From Roseovarius faecimaris (GTDB lineage: Bacteria > Pseudomonadota > Alphaproteobacteria > Rhodobacterales > Rhodobacteraceae), in contig NZ_CP034348.1 of assembly GCF_009762325.1 (NCBI RefSeq), forward strand, positions 3,044,501 through 3,108,500: DNA of 64,000 nucleotides, given 5' to 3'. Both the position numbers and the translations under genes were made by a program. The notes under the pieces are model-generated. The model worked only from the letters and a program-made list of their open reading frames with translations. It ran no database searches and had not been told where the DNA came from. This document shows positions 27,486 to 36,243 of the stretch, one piece after another (positions within the stretch are counted from its first letter, which is position 1; each line of letters begins with the position of its first letter).

Positions 27486-28940
27486 CTATTGGACACCACC
27501 GAAACAGATGTATTTGATTTCAAGGTAGTCTTCCGTGCCGTATTTTGAGCCCTCACGGCCGAGGCCCGACTGCTTCACACCACCGAAGGGTGCAACCTCT
27601 GTCGAAATCAGACCCGTGTTGATCCCGACCATTCCAACTTCCAATTGCTCGGCCACCCGCCAGATCCGGCGGATGTCATTGGCAAAAAAATACCCCGCAA
27701 GCCCGAACTCGCTTTCATTGGCCAATTCGACAACCTCGTCCTCTGTTTCAAAGCGAAACAGCGGTGCAACAGGACCAAAGGTTTCTTCGTTCGCCACCAG
27801 CATTTCAGAGGTCATTCCGGCAAGAACAGTTGGAGCGAAAAAATTGCCCCCCAGCTCATGACGTTTGCCACCTGTTACAATGCTTGCTCCTTTAGCCGCT
27901 GCATCGGCGATATGAGCCTCGGTTTTGGAAAGAGCTGCCTCATTGATCATCGGGCCAATAACTATGCCTTCCGTCAAACCGTCGCCAACCGCAAAACCTG
28001 CAACGCGCGCCGCCAGCTTTTGGGAAAATTCGTCATACACTGCGCTTTGAACATAGATTCTGTTGGCGCAAACGCACGTCTGGCCAGCATTGCGGAACTT
28101 GGCGATTACCGCACCTTCAACCGCAGCAACGACATCGGCATCATCGAAAACAATAAATGGCGCATTTCCACCGAGCTCCAGTGACATCTTCTTTATGGTC
28201 GGAGCGCATTGTTCCATCAGAATCTGGCCGACTCTTGTCGACCCCGTAAACGTAATCTTGGAGACTTTTGGGTTGGCGCATATCTCTTTGCCGATTCTGG
28301 CTGCATCCGAGCTCGGAACGACATTGAAAACACCCGCGGGAACCCCTGCACGCTCGGCCAAGACTGCCATTGCGAGCGCTGAAAGGGGCGTAAACTCTGC
28401 GGGTCGGGCAACGAAGGTACAACCGACTGCGAGAGCAGGACCGACCTTGCGCGCAATCATGGCATTTGGAAAATTCCACGGGGTAATCGACCCCACAACA
28501 CCTATCGGCTGTTTGATCACAACGATCCGCTTGTCACGTTGATGGCCCGGGATAACATCGCCGTAGATACGCTTGGCCTCTTCAGCGAACCATTCGATGA
28601 AGGACGCTCCATACAAGATTTCTCCGCGCGCCTCAGAGAGCGGCTTCCCCATTTCTGCGGTCAGAATACGGGCGAGATCATCGGCGTTTTTGACCAACAG
28701 CTCGAACCAACGCCTTAATACAGCACTGCGCTCTTTTCCTGTTTGGAGCGCCCAATCCTTTTTTGCTAGATAGGCGGAGTCAATGGCATGTTTGGTTTCT
28801 GCCACCCCAAGGTCCGCAACATTTGCTATCAGCTCGCCTGTTGACGGGTTATGGACTGGAAACGTTTCCTTTCCCATGGTCCATTCTCCGCCGACGTAGG
28901 CTCGCGTTTCCAAAAGAGAGGTATCATTGAGCTCAAGCAT
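27486..28940 (-). CDS. gabD: NAD(P)-dependent succinate-semialdehyde dehydrogenase-like enzyme
   Basis: A 484-residue aldehyde dehydrogenase. Conserved parts are ITPWNFPNAMIARKVGPALAVGC, GSTRVGQIL, the catalytic glutamate in LELGGNAPFIVFDDAD (about residue 255) and the catalytic cysteine in FRNAGQTCVCANRI (about 289). Overall it resembles GabD: it would oxidise succinate semialdehyde to succinate, but other omega-semialdehydes are possible. The ATG at 28940 (MLELNDTSLL) gives the usual GabD length; the frame opens at a GTG 24 bases upstream. It follows the ABC transporter in the module A operon, so it likely oxidises an aldehyde formed from the imported compound. Confidence 0.85.
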   Translation of the reverse strand: MLELNDTSLLETRAYVGGEWTMGKETFPVHNPSTGELIANVADLGVAETKHAIDSAYLAKKDWALQTGKERSAVLRRWFELLVKNADDLARILTAEMGKPLSEARGEILYGASFIEWFAEEAKRIYGDVIPGHQRDKRIVVIKQPIGVVGSITPWNFPNAMIARKVGPALAVGCTFVARPAEFTPLSALAMAVLAERAGVPAGVFNVVPSSDAARIGKEICANPKVSKITFTGSTRVGQILMEQCAPTIKKMSLELGGNAPFIVFDDADVVAAVEGAVIAKFRNAGQTCVCANRIYVQSAVYDEFSQKLAARVAGFAVGDGLTEGIVIGPMINEAALSKTEAHIADAAAKGASIVTGGKRHELGGNFFAPTVLAGMTSEMLVANEETFGPVAPLFRFETEDEVVELANESEFGLAGYFFANDIRRIWRVAEQLEVGMVGINTGLISTEVAPFGGVKQSGLGREGSKYGTEDYLEIKYICFGGVQ

Positions 28941-28983
28941 GCAATGTGCCTTTTTGAGAACCACTTTTACCGGCCATTTCTAC

Positions 28984-29994
28984 TTATTCTCCGCTCAGGA
29001 TCATGCGGTAGCGCATCTGATCGAAGATCACGGCGAGGATCAGCAGGGCACCGAGGAGCACCATCTGCATGTAGGAGCTGACCTGTGCGAGGTTCATGCC
29101 GTTCTGGACAAGCACGATGAAGAAGGCCCCAAGGACAACGTTTTCCACTCGACCGATGCCGCCTCTGAGCGACACGCCCGCGATTACACAGGCCGCGATT
29201 GATTCCAGAGCAATCGTGCTGCCGAGGTTGGCTTCGCCCGACTCGACGCGCGCTGTGAGCAGCAAACCAGTCAATGACGCGATCAGGGCACAGATCACAT
29301 AAGCCATCATTAAAGTGCGCTTGGTGTTGATCGCCGAAAGATGGGCCGCTTTGATGTTGCCGCCGACGGCATAGACCTGGGTGCCGAGGCGTGTCCGGGA
29401 CATGAAGAGCCACATGACGATGATACAGATGGCCGCGATGATCACCGGAATAGGAACCCCAAAGAGCCTGCCGAACCCGAAGGTGTCTCCAAAGGCGAAG
29501 GGCAGTCCCGAAACCGGAACCCCACCCGTCAGGAAGAGCGCGAGGCCCGCGCCGACAGAGGAAACACCCAGTGTCATGATGAACGGGGAAACATCGAAAT
29601 AGGCAATGCCGACACCGTTGATCAGACCGACAGAGATTGCAGCCGCAAAGCCCATGAAAGCACCAAGGGTGATGGCGAGCCAAATCGCGTCAGGGAAAAT
29701 TCCGGCGAGCCAGAACATGCCGAGCGCGGAGACCACCGACGTCAAGGCAATCGAGGTGCCAACGGACAAGTCGAAGCCGCCCGAAATGAGAACCAGCATC
29801 TGTCCCATCGATACCAGAACCAGGTAGACCGATTGCCGGGCGACGTTGACGAGGTTTTGCAAGCTGAGGAACTTGTCGGACAGTGCGGTGAAGATGATCA
29901 GTGCGCCCACCAGAAAGAATGGCAGAACGCCAACCTTGATGAAGGTTTTGCGGATGGAATCGAAGGCCCCGGTTTTTCTAGCTTCTGTCGTCAT
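28984..29994 (-). CDS. Ribose-type ABC transporter permease
   Basis: A 336-residue inner-membrane permease of the RbsC/AraH group (BPD_transp_2 type) with about ten hydrophobic helices. Recognisable parts are VNVARQSVYLVLVSMGQMLVLISGGFDLSVG near the N-terminus and GVSLRGGIGRVENVVLGAF near the C-terminus. Its start overlaps the ATPase gene by four bases, so the transporter is translationally coupled. Only one permease gene is present, so it should form a homodimer. Substrate unknown; see the TorT-like binding protein. Confidence 0.9.
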   Translation of the reverse strand: MTTEARKTGAFDSIRKTFIKVGVLPFFLVGALIIFTALSDKFLSLQNLVNVARQSVYLVLVSMGQMLVLISGGFDLSVGTSIALTSVVSALGMFWLAGIFPDAIWLAITLGAFMGFAAAISVGLINGVGIAYFDVSPFIMTLGVSSVGAGLALFLTGGVPVSGLPFAFGDTFGFGRLFGVPIPVIIAAICIIVMWLFMSRTRLGTQVYAVGGNIKAAHLSAINTKRTLMMAYVICALIASLTGLLLTARVESGEANLGSTIALESIAACVIAGVSLRGGIGRVENVVLGAFFIVLVQNGMNLAQVSSYMQMVLLGALLILAVIFDQMRYRMILSGE

Positions 29995-31499
29995 TGTTTT
30001 GCTCCGGTTTCGTCGAAGAAGAATTTGAGAACTTGCTCTTCGGTCATGTCGTCACCGCTCAGCTCTGCCGAGATGTGGCCATGCGCCAGAACAATCATTC
30101 GATGGGAGAGGTTCATGACCTCGGGCAGGTCGGAAGAGATCACGACCACGGCTTTGCCGGATTCGGCCAATTCCTTGATCAGAAGGTAGAGTGCCGCGCG
30201 GGTGCCCATGTCGACACCAACCGTGGGCTCATCAAAGATGATGATGTCGGCATTCTGGCCAAAGCATTTGCCAAACAGAACCTTCTGTTGGTTGCCGCCA
30301 GAAAGCTGGGACACCGGCTTGTTGCGATAACCCTCGTGCAACTCCACATGGTCCGAGATCGTTGCGGCTTCGGCGTTGACTTCGGACCATTTTACCAGTT
30401 GGCCGTCACCGCTAACCTTGTCCCCCATGACAAGATTGATCGCGAGATTGTCCTTGGACGGTTTGGCGAGGTCGAGCCCTTCCCCCTTCCGGTCCGGTGA
30501 AAGGTAGTAGATGCCTTCCTTGATGATGTCGCGCGTCGGCGCATGACTGATGTCCTTGCCGCGCATTTTCACCGTGCCTCGCACGCGGGTGGTCAAGCCC
30601 ATGACAGTGCGGAAAAGGCGCGACTTGCCGGACCCCACAAGACCCGCAACGCCCAGGACTTCGCCCGCCCGCACCTCGAAGGAGGCATCATGAATGCCTA
30701 CTGCTCTGAGGCCCTCGACGGTCAGTAGGACTTCCCCGGTCCCCTTTTCGATCTTGGGATAAATCTCGTCGATCGCTCGCCCGGTCATCATTTCGACCAG
30801 CGCATCTTCGTTGGTTTCGATCATATCGACAGTACCAATTTTGGCACCGTCGCGCAGAACCGTGACCCGGTTTGCAATGCGCGAAAATTCCTGGATGCGG
30901 TGCGAAATGTAGATGATGCCAACACCCTTGGCCTTGAGCTCGTTTACGAACTCAAAGAGGTGGTCGACTTCTTTGTCCGTGAGTGATGCCGTCGGCTCAT
31001 CCAGAATGAGCACCTTGAGATCGCCGTGAAAGGCCTTGGTAATCTCGACCATCTGTTGCTGTGCCCGCGACAGGTGCGAGGTGGTCTCATTCGGATCGAT
31101 ATCGAACCCCAGCTCGAGAAGCATTTCATGTGCGCGTTTACGCATGGTGCGATGGTCGATGAAAGGACCCTTCGTGGGCTCCCAGCCCAGGAAGATATTC
31201 TGTGCCACAGTCAGGGTCGGTATCAGCGAGAATTCCTGAAAGACAGTGTAGATGCCCTTGCCTTGGGCATCGGCGACGCTGTCGAATTTCATTTCCTGAC
31301 CATCAAGGACAACGCAGCCTTGTGACGGAGTGTTCGCGCCTGCGAGCATTGAAATCAGCGTCGATTTCCCGGCACCATTCTCACCAAAGAGAACGTGTAC
31401 TTCGCCCGAATGAAGGTCGAAATCGACAGCATTGAGGGCAAGGACGCCGGGGTATTGTTTTGTGAGCGCTCTGGTTTCGATGAGTGGTTGTGCTGACAT
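29991..31499 (-). CDS. Ribose-type ABC transporter ATPase with two nucleotide-binding domains
   Basis: A 502-residue RbsA/MglA-like protein. The first domain has Walker A GENGAGKSTL (about 38), LSRAQQQM as signature and VLILDEPTASL; the second has a degenerate Walker A GLVGSGKSRLF (about 290), signature LSGGNQQKVLFGK and IIFDEPTVGVDMG. This tandem arrangement with one weak site is normal for the group. It is encoded between the binding protein (69 bases apart) and the permease (4-base overlap). Confidence 0.93.
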   Translation of the reverse strand: MSAQPLIETRALTKQYPGVLALNAVDFDLHSGEVHVLFGENGAGKSTLISMLAGANTPSQGCVVLDGQEMKFDSVADAQGKGIYTVFQEFSLIPTLTVAQNIFLGWEPTKGPFIDHRTMRKRAHEMLLELGFDIDPNETTSHLSRAQQQMVEITKAFHGDLKVLILDEPTASLTDKEVDHLFEFVNELKAKGVGIIYISHRIQEFSRIANRVTVLRDGAKIGTVDMIETNEDALVEMMTGRAIDEIYPKIEKGTGEVLLTVEGLRAVGIHDASFEVRAGEVLGVAGLVGSGKSRLFRTVMGLTTRVRGTVKMRGKDISHAPTRDIIKEGIYYLSPDRKGEGLDLAKPSKDNLAINLVMGDKVSGDGQLVKWSEVNAEAATISDHVELHEGYRNKPVSQLSGGNQQKVLFGKCFGQNADIIIFDEPTVGVDMGTRAALYLLIKELAESGKAVVVISSDLPEVMNLSHRMIVLAHGHISAELSGDDMTEEQVLKFFFDETGAKQ

Positions 31500-31568
31500 G
31501 TCAGTCTCCCAAAAAATGCGGGCCAGTGGGACAGGCCCAGACCGGCCCGCAGTCCAACAGGGAGGAGG

Positions 31569-32645
31569 TTAGTTGGACACAGAGAAGACGGGCGAGAACC
31601 CTTCCGGCGGAAGGATATTGGTGCGCTCGACGTCTCCAATGTTTTCAGGATCAACCACGAAGATCTTCGGACCCACGTGTTTGATGTAGTCTTTGCCTTC
31701 GAGGATGCGGACCGCCTGATCGATTGCGATCCGGCCCTGAACCACCATGCTGTCAGCAGGTGCCGCGAGGATGAAGCCGCGCTGGATGCCCGTGAAGACG
31801 CCTGGCGTCATGTAGAAGGCCAGAAGATCGACTTTCCCTTGCAGGCCGCGCTCACGAATGAGACCCTGCGCTGCTTCAGCGGTCACAGCTGTGCCGGCGA
31901 GGTAACGAACATCCGGGTTGGCTTGCAGAACATCTTCAACGAGTTTCAGCTGAGTTTCTTTGCCGGTATCGCCGAAGCGAGGCTCGAGAACTTCGACAGC
32001 AGAGCCTTCAACGGCTTCCAAAAAACCTGCATGGGCAGCTTCGACCCAACCAGCGCCAGCGGGCCCAGGGAACCAACCGACTTTGACGGGCTCAGTGCCA
32101 GCAGGATGTTTCGCGGCAAGGTAAGCGCCGGTTTCTTGGCCCATGACCTTAAATGAAACCAGAGACTTGGCCGCAATATCACTCGATGACACCCCGTTGA
32201 TCACGTCAATGACCGGAATACCGTTTCCGGCAACTTCACCGATCACATTGTTGAGGCCTTCATACGAAATTGCACCAACGACCACGGCATCCGCACCGCC
32301 CGAAACGCAGTCTTCGATCTGACTGATTTGTTTGGCCAACTCGGTGTAGCCACCAGCTTCAACTACGTTGAGGTTTACGCCCAGACGCTTCGCTTCATCG
32401 ACCACGCCATAGTCAACGCCGAGCCAGTATGCGTCTTTCATGTGCGGGAAAGACACACAGATGTTCCACGCTTTTTCAGCGGATGCCAGCGCTTCATAGG
32501 TGACATCTTTCACTTCACCGTCTGCTGAAAAGGCCGGAGTGACCTCTTCGGCTGGGTAAGGGAACCATGCACGTTCCGCAATCGCACTCGCTGGGATGGC
32601 AGCACTCAATACCAGTGCTGTGGCAGTATTCAGGGCAAGTTTCAT
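31569..32645 (-). CDS. TorT-like periplasmic binding protein
   Basis: A 358-residue periplasmic protein of the type I (ribose-binding) fold with a signal peptide (residues 1-23, ending ASAIAE). AWFPYPAEEV, NICVSFPHMKDAYWLGVDYGVVDEAKRLGV and QISQIEDCVSGGADAVVVGAIS resemble TorT, the trimethylamine N-oxide-binding partner of the TorS kinase. Here no torS/torR is nearby; the neighbours are an ABC ATPase and permease, so it should deliver a substrate to them. A strong AAGGAGGT site lies about 7 bases before the ATG at 32645. The ligand is unknown. Confidence 0.85.
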   Translation of the reverse strand: MKLALNTATALVLSAAIPASAIAERAWFPYPAEEVTPAFSADGEVKDVTYEALASAEKAWNICVSFPHMKDAYWLGVDYGVVDEAKRLGVNLNVVEAGGYTELAKQISQIEDCVSGGADAVVVGAISYEGLNNVIGEVAGNGIPVIDVINGVSSSDIAAKSLVSFKVMGQETGAYLAAKHPAGTEPVKVGWFPGPAGAGWVEAAHAGFLEAVEGSAVEVLEPRFGDTGKETQLKLVEDVLQANPDVRYLAGTAVTAEAAQGLIRERGLQGKVDLLAFYMTPGVFTGIQRGFILAAPADSMVVQGRIAIDQAVRILEGKDYIKHVGPKIFVVDPENIGDVERTNILPPEGFSPVFSVSN

Positions 32646-32716
32646 TGTTCTGACCTCCTTGTCAGTTGTTTTCGTTAGAAGCGATTTTTCGCGCTTTCTG
32701 GGTGGGCTTGCGTTTC

Positions 32717-33688
32717 CTAGCCGAGTTCTTCTCTTATTTTTGCAAGCATGCTTCTGCGTTCCTTGCGGGCTTCAAGCGCCTGGTTCATGTCCACTTTCTC
32801 GAACTTGACCGGCGTGTGAGGCTGAAGCTGCCCGATCAAATCCATGTCCGCGGAAATGATGGCGCCTAAGGTAAAGTACCCCCCACCAGACACAGCATCT
32901 CGGTGGAGCACGATCGGTTCGGTTCCGCCAGGCACCTGAATAGAACCATAGGAATAACACCCATCGACAATGTTGGATGGATCAGATCCTGCCCCAAAGG
33001 GCTGTTCGCGCTCAACGAATTCCAGCGGACGGCCACCTTTAAAACGATAGCCCATCCGATCCGCCTCAGGCGCCACTTCCCACTCATCCTCGAAGAACCC
33101 GGCGCCAGATTCATCCGTCAGGCGATGCCAGTACAGCCCGGGAAGGACGCGCAAACTGGCGGGAGTTCCAGGCTTGCGGCGCAGATTTTCCGGCACTGTA
33201 CGGCCGGCGCCGGGCCCTCTCGAATCCCCAGTAGGCAGCTCATCGCCAGCTTGGATCGCGCGGCCTTCAATGCCCCCAAGGGAACCGATTGGGTATGTGG
33301 ACCGGCTACCCAACGCCTCAGGGGTGGTGATCCCGCCGCTCACGGCAATGTAGATGCGCGCACCTGATTGCAGGAAGTCGAAGCTGAGCGTTTGGCCGAC
33401 ATTGATCTCAAATGACGACCATGGGTCTTGAAGTTCGCCATCCACCTTAATGGGGATATTTGCTCCGGTTACCGCGACTGTCGCACTTTTTGTAAACTCA
33501 ATTTGTGGCCCCATAAATACAGCCTCTAGACAAGCAGCGCCTTCGTCGTTGCCGACAAGCATGTTTGCTGCTCGCAAAGCATAGCGGTCCATTGCCCCAC
33601 TGAGCGGTATTCCCAGATGGAAATAGCCGATACGCCCAAGGTCCTGAATGGAGGTCGCAAGACCTGAGTTTTTGATCTTAAGCGTCAT
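32717..33688 (-). CDS. pxpC: Biotin-dependent carboxyltransferase subunit, PxpC/KipA type
   Basis: A 323-residue protein of the KipA/allophanate-hydrolase-subunit-2 family: IKNSGLATSIQDLGRIGYFHLGIPLSGAMDRYALRAANMLVGN is diagnostic, and the C-terminal half has GSIQVPGGTEPIVLHRDAVSGGGYFTLG. In E. coli the family member PxpC works with PxpA and PxpB in ATP-dependent 5-oxoproline opening; in urea carboxylase the same fold forms half of the carboxyltransferase domain. The start at 33688 overlaps the end of the pxpB-like gene by 11 bases. With a biotin carboxylase and biotin carrier next door, the carboxyltransferase reading is favoured. Confidence 0.88.
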   Translation of the reverse strand: MTLKIKNSGLATSIQDLGRIGYFHLGIPLSGAMDRYALRAANMLVGNDEGAACLEAVFMGPQIEFTKSATVAVTGANIPIKVDGELQDPWSSFEINVGQTLSFDFLQSGARIYIAVSGGITTPEALGSRSTYPIGSLGGIEGRAIQAGDELPTGDSRGPGAGRTVPENLRRKPGTPASLRVLPGLYWHRLTDESGAGFFEDEWEVAPEADRMGYRFKGGRPLEFVEREQPFGAGSDPSNIVDGCYSYGSIQVPGGTEPIVLHRDAVSGGGYFTLGAIISADMDLIGQLQPHTPVKFEKVDMNQALEARKERRSMLAKIREELG

Positions 33689-34553
33689 TGAGGGCCTCCA
33701 ACATCTTAGCATTGGTGCCGCGCATGTCGGCATTGAATTCGTCGAGATCAAATTCAACCTCAGCGATCCGCGGCTCGTATGTGCCGTCTTCAACCGCTGC
33801 AACAACGGCGTCATATTCAGCACGATCGATCGGCTTCCATTTCACGATGTCGCCGGGCTTGAAGAACACCATGAAGTCTTTCAAATGAGCGACTTTCTGT
33901 TCCGCATCATAGATTGGCATCGGCGTGATTCCGAACATCTGATATCCGCCCGCGCCGCGCACAGAGTAGATGCACGAAAAGCAGCCTCCGTAGCCCACAG
34001 TCTGTTTGGGAGTATCTGTCCTCGGCCTGAGATACTTGGGAACCTCCAGCTGTTTGCCCCGCTCAACGAGCTGGTAAAGGAACGGCAGCCCTGCCACGAA
34101 ACCAACCATCGAGACGAACCAAGGTTGAGAATGATGTGCCTCAATAAAGGCATCGACAGATTCAAAGCCATTGATCTCAGCGGCATAGTCAAGATCAGTT
34201 CCATCCGGATTTTGGTGACGTTCCCGAAACCGCATCAGCGTCTCGTGTGTCCAAGGGTCCTGATAGTAGACTGGGATTTCAATAATCCGTGTCTTCATGC
34301 GCTTCTCTGCCAACTCGGCCTTGTGCTCCAGTTCCTTAACTTTCGCCATGATATCGTCAGGAGAGATCACATCTGGGTCAAAGCGAACTTGGAAAGACGC
34401 ATTCGCAGGACAGATTTCGGTAACACCTGCGATATTGGCGTCGCGCACTGCATTGCTCATTGAAAGAGACTTGAAAAACGCATCGAGGGACATTTCATCA
34501 TCCATCTCGACATAGACGTGCTCGTCGCCTCCAAATGTGTATCTGGTTTTCAT
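33678..34553 (-). CDS. pxpB: Carboxyltransferase subunit, PxpB/KipI type (divergent, long)
   Basis: A 291-residue protein of the KipI/allophanate-hydrolase-subunit-1 family, longer than the roughly 220 residues of PxpB. The family core runs FVSMVGFVAGLPFLYQL, then PRTDTPKQTVGYGG and GAGGYQMFGITPMPIYD. Where most PxpB/KipI proteins carry GG-x-TGIYP...SPGGW, this one has GGCFSCIYSVRGAGGY with two cysteines, so it is a divergent subfamily. It pairs with the downstream pxpC-like gene (11-base overlap) and follows the biotin carboxylase by 10 bases. Confidence 0.83.
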   Translation of the reverse strand: MKTRYTFGGDEHVYVEMDDEMSLDAFFKSLSMSNAVRDANIAGVTEICPANASFQVRFDPDVISPDDIMAKVKELEHKAELAEKRMKTRIIEIPVYYQDPWTHETLMRFRERHQNPDGTDLDYAAEINGFESVDAFIEAHHSQPWFVSMVGFVAGLPFLYQLVERGKQLEVPKYLRPRTDTPKQTVGYGGCFSCIYSVRGAGGYQMFGITPMPIYDAEQKVAHLKDFMVFFKPGDIVKWKPIDRAEYDAVVAAVEDGTYEPRIAEVEFDLDEFNADMRGTNAKMLEALNDA

Positions 34554-34563
34554 AGTGACTTCC

Positions 34564-35934
34564 TCACGTGTTCTCGGGCTTCAAGTTTCCGGCTTCCAAC
34601 CACGGCTCGAGCCATTGCGTATGGAAGTCGCCAGATGCGACGCTTGGGTCTTTCGCCAAAGCCTTGTGGAGAGGGATGGTTGTTTTAAGCCCGTTGATTT
34701 CGAGGTCTTCAAGCGCAACGGCCATTTTCGAGATCGCTTCTTCGCGGTCTTTACCGTGAACGATGAGCTTGCCGATCAAAGAGTCATAGAAGGGTGGGAT
34801 TTGATAACCCTCATAAAGGAAATGATCGAAGCGGACACCTTCGCCTTCTGGCATCTTCAAGCTCTCAACCTTCCCGGGCCACGGCAGGAACTGCATGAAA
34901 GGATCTTCAGCGTTGAGGCGAACTTCGATGGCATGGCCAGATCTCTTGATCTGATCCTGGCTCACACTCAGTGGCGCACCGCCACATACGAGGATCATTT
35001 CCCGAACAAGATCGAAACCAGTGATCATCTCGGTTACGGGATGTTCTACCTGGATGCGTGTGTTCATCTCGATGAAGAAAAACTCTTTAGTGCTTGCTTC
35101 ATAAAGATACTCAAGCGTGCCAGCACCGCGATAATTCACGGATTCTGCAAGAGCGACGGCGGCCATGCACAGGTTTTCCCGTGTTTCTTCGTCGAGACAG
35201 TCTGCCCCGGCTTCTTCCCACACTTTTTGACGGCGACGTTGCAGAGAGCACTCACGCTCATAGAAGTGGACGGCCTTGTCACCATCGCCGACAATCTGAA
35301 CCTCGATATGTCGTGGCGATTTCACTGAACGCTCGACATAGAGCCCACCATCGCCAAACGCGGCGACAGCCTCTTGTTGTGCCTGCGGAGCCAATATCCT
35401 GAGTTCGTCTTCCGTTTGAGCGATACGGATCCCCTTACCGCCACCACCTGCTGCGGCCTTAACCATGACCGGATAGCCAACTTTTGCCGCAACCTCGACG
35501 GCCTCGTCGACCGAACCGATCCGTCCCTTGGAGCCCGGCACAACAGGCACACCAGCAGCTTCTGCCGCTTGGCGCGCGGCAACCTTGTCGCCCATACGCT
35601 CGATCGTGGTGGCCGAAGGCCCAACAAATTTCATGCCTGCTTGCTCGACAGCTCTCGCAAACTCTGGGCTCTCGGACAGAAAGCCGTAACCGGGGTGTAC
35701 AGCATCAGCAGATTCTTCGATTGCCGCCGCGACCACTCTATTGACGTCAAGATATGATTCCGTCGCCTTGGCTGGGCCGATGCAGACCGTCTCATCAGCC
35801 AATTTGACGGCAAGCATGTCGGCGTCGGCCTCTGAATAGGCCTGGATCGTTGTTATTCCGAGTTCTTTTGCGGCAACAATGATGCGAACGGCGATCTCGC
35901 CCCGGTTTGCAATGAAGAGACGTTCAATGCTCAT
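34564..35934 (-). CDS. Stand-alone biotin carboxylase (AccC-like paralogue)
   Basis: A 456-residue biotin carboxylase that uses ATP and bicarbonate to carboxylate biotin on a carrier. N-terminal FIANRGEIAVRI, ATP-grasp glycine loop KAAAGGGGKGIR (about residue 159), FIEMNTRIQVEHPVTEM (about 285-301) and the catalytic arginine in GHAIEVRLNAEDP are all present. One difference stands out: ERECSLQRRRQKVWEEAG, where typical AccC has QRRHQK. Start at ATG 35934 (MSIERLFIANRGE). No accA or accD is adjacent; the only accD in the window (56.4 kb) lies in the core. It is therefore likely dedicated to the PxpB/PxpC-type subunits. Confidence 0.9.
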   Translation of the reverse strand: MSIERLFIANRGEIAVRIIVAAKELGITTIQAYSEADADMLAVKLADETVCIGPAKATESYLDVNRVVAAAIEESADAVHPGYGFLSESPEFARAVEQAGMKFVGPSATTIERMGDKVAARQAAEAAGVPVVPGSKGRIGSVDEAVEVAAKVGYPVMVKAAAGGGGKGIRIAQTEDELRILAPQAQQEAVAAFGDGGLYVERSVKSPRHIEVQIVGDGDKAVHFYERECSLQRRRQKVWEEAGADCLDEETRENLCMAAVALAESVNYRGAGTLEYLYEASTKEFFFIEMNTRIQVEHPVTEMITGFDLVREMILVCGGAPLSVSQDQIKRSGHAIEVRLNAEDPFMQFLPWPGKVESLKMPEGEGVRFDHFLYEGYQIPPFYDSLIGKLIVHGKDREEAISKMAVALEDLEINGLKTTIPLHKALAKDPSVASGDFHTQWLEPWLEAGNLKPENT

Positions 35935-35935
35935 G

Positions 35936-36172
35936 TCATTCCGCCACTTCAGCAAGAGCCTGCGCCGCCATGACGGGAAGACCATCCTCAGCGATGTACG
36001 CTGTGAACGTTCCCGCAAACTCTGCCTTGATCTCGATGAAAGTTTTCATCACTTCGACCAGACCAAGAACGTCTCCGACGACAACAGCATCGCCGGGTGC
36101 CTTGTATGGAGCTGCCTCGGGAGACGGCTTGACATAGAAAGTTCCCGGAAGTGGCGAAAGGACTTGAGACAT
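35936..36172 (-). CDS. Minimal biotin carboxyl carrier protein
   Basis: A 78-residue biotinyl domain alone: MSQVLSPLPGTFYVKPSPEA, then the biotinylation site VEVMKTFIEIKAEFAGT with the target lysine at about residue 43. It lacks the N-terminal region and linker of acetyl-CoA carboxylase AccB (about 150 residues), and the residue after the lysine is Thr rather than the usual Met. The stop of this gene abuts the start of the biotin carboxylase. It should carry carboxyl groups from the biotin carboxylase to the PxpB/PxpC-type carboxyltransferase. Confidence 0.9.
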   Translation of the reverse strand: MSQVLSPLPGTFYVKPSPEAAPYKAPGDAVVVGDVLGLVEVMKTFIEIKAEFAGTFTAYIAEDGLPVMAAQALAEVAE

Positions 36173-36243
36173 ACGATTGGTCTCCCTCTTGTTCTGAAAG
36201 CCCCAGCACGATTGCGTCAGGTGCTACTTAAATTTCCGCGTCG

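Noticed and set aside
31569..32645. A TorS/TorR-type TMAO respiration locus suggested by the TorT-like protein
   Set aside because: No sensor kinase, response regulator or TMAO reductase is present; the neighbours are ABC transporter subunits.
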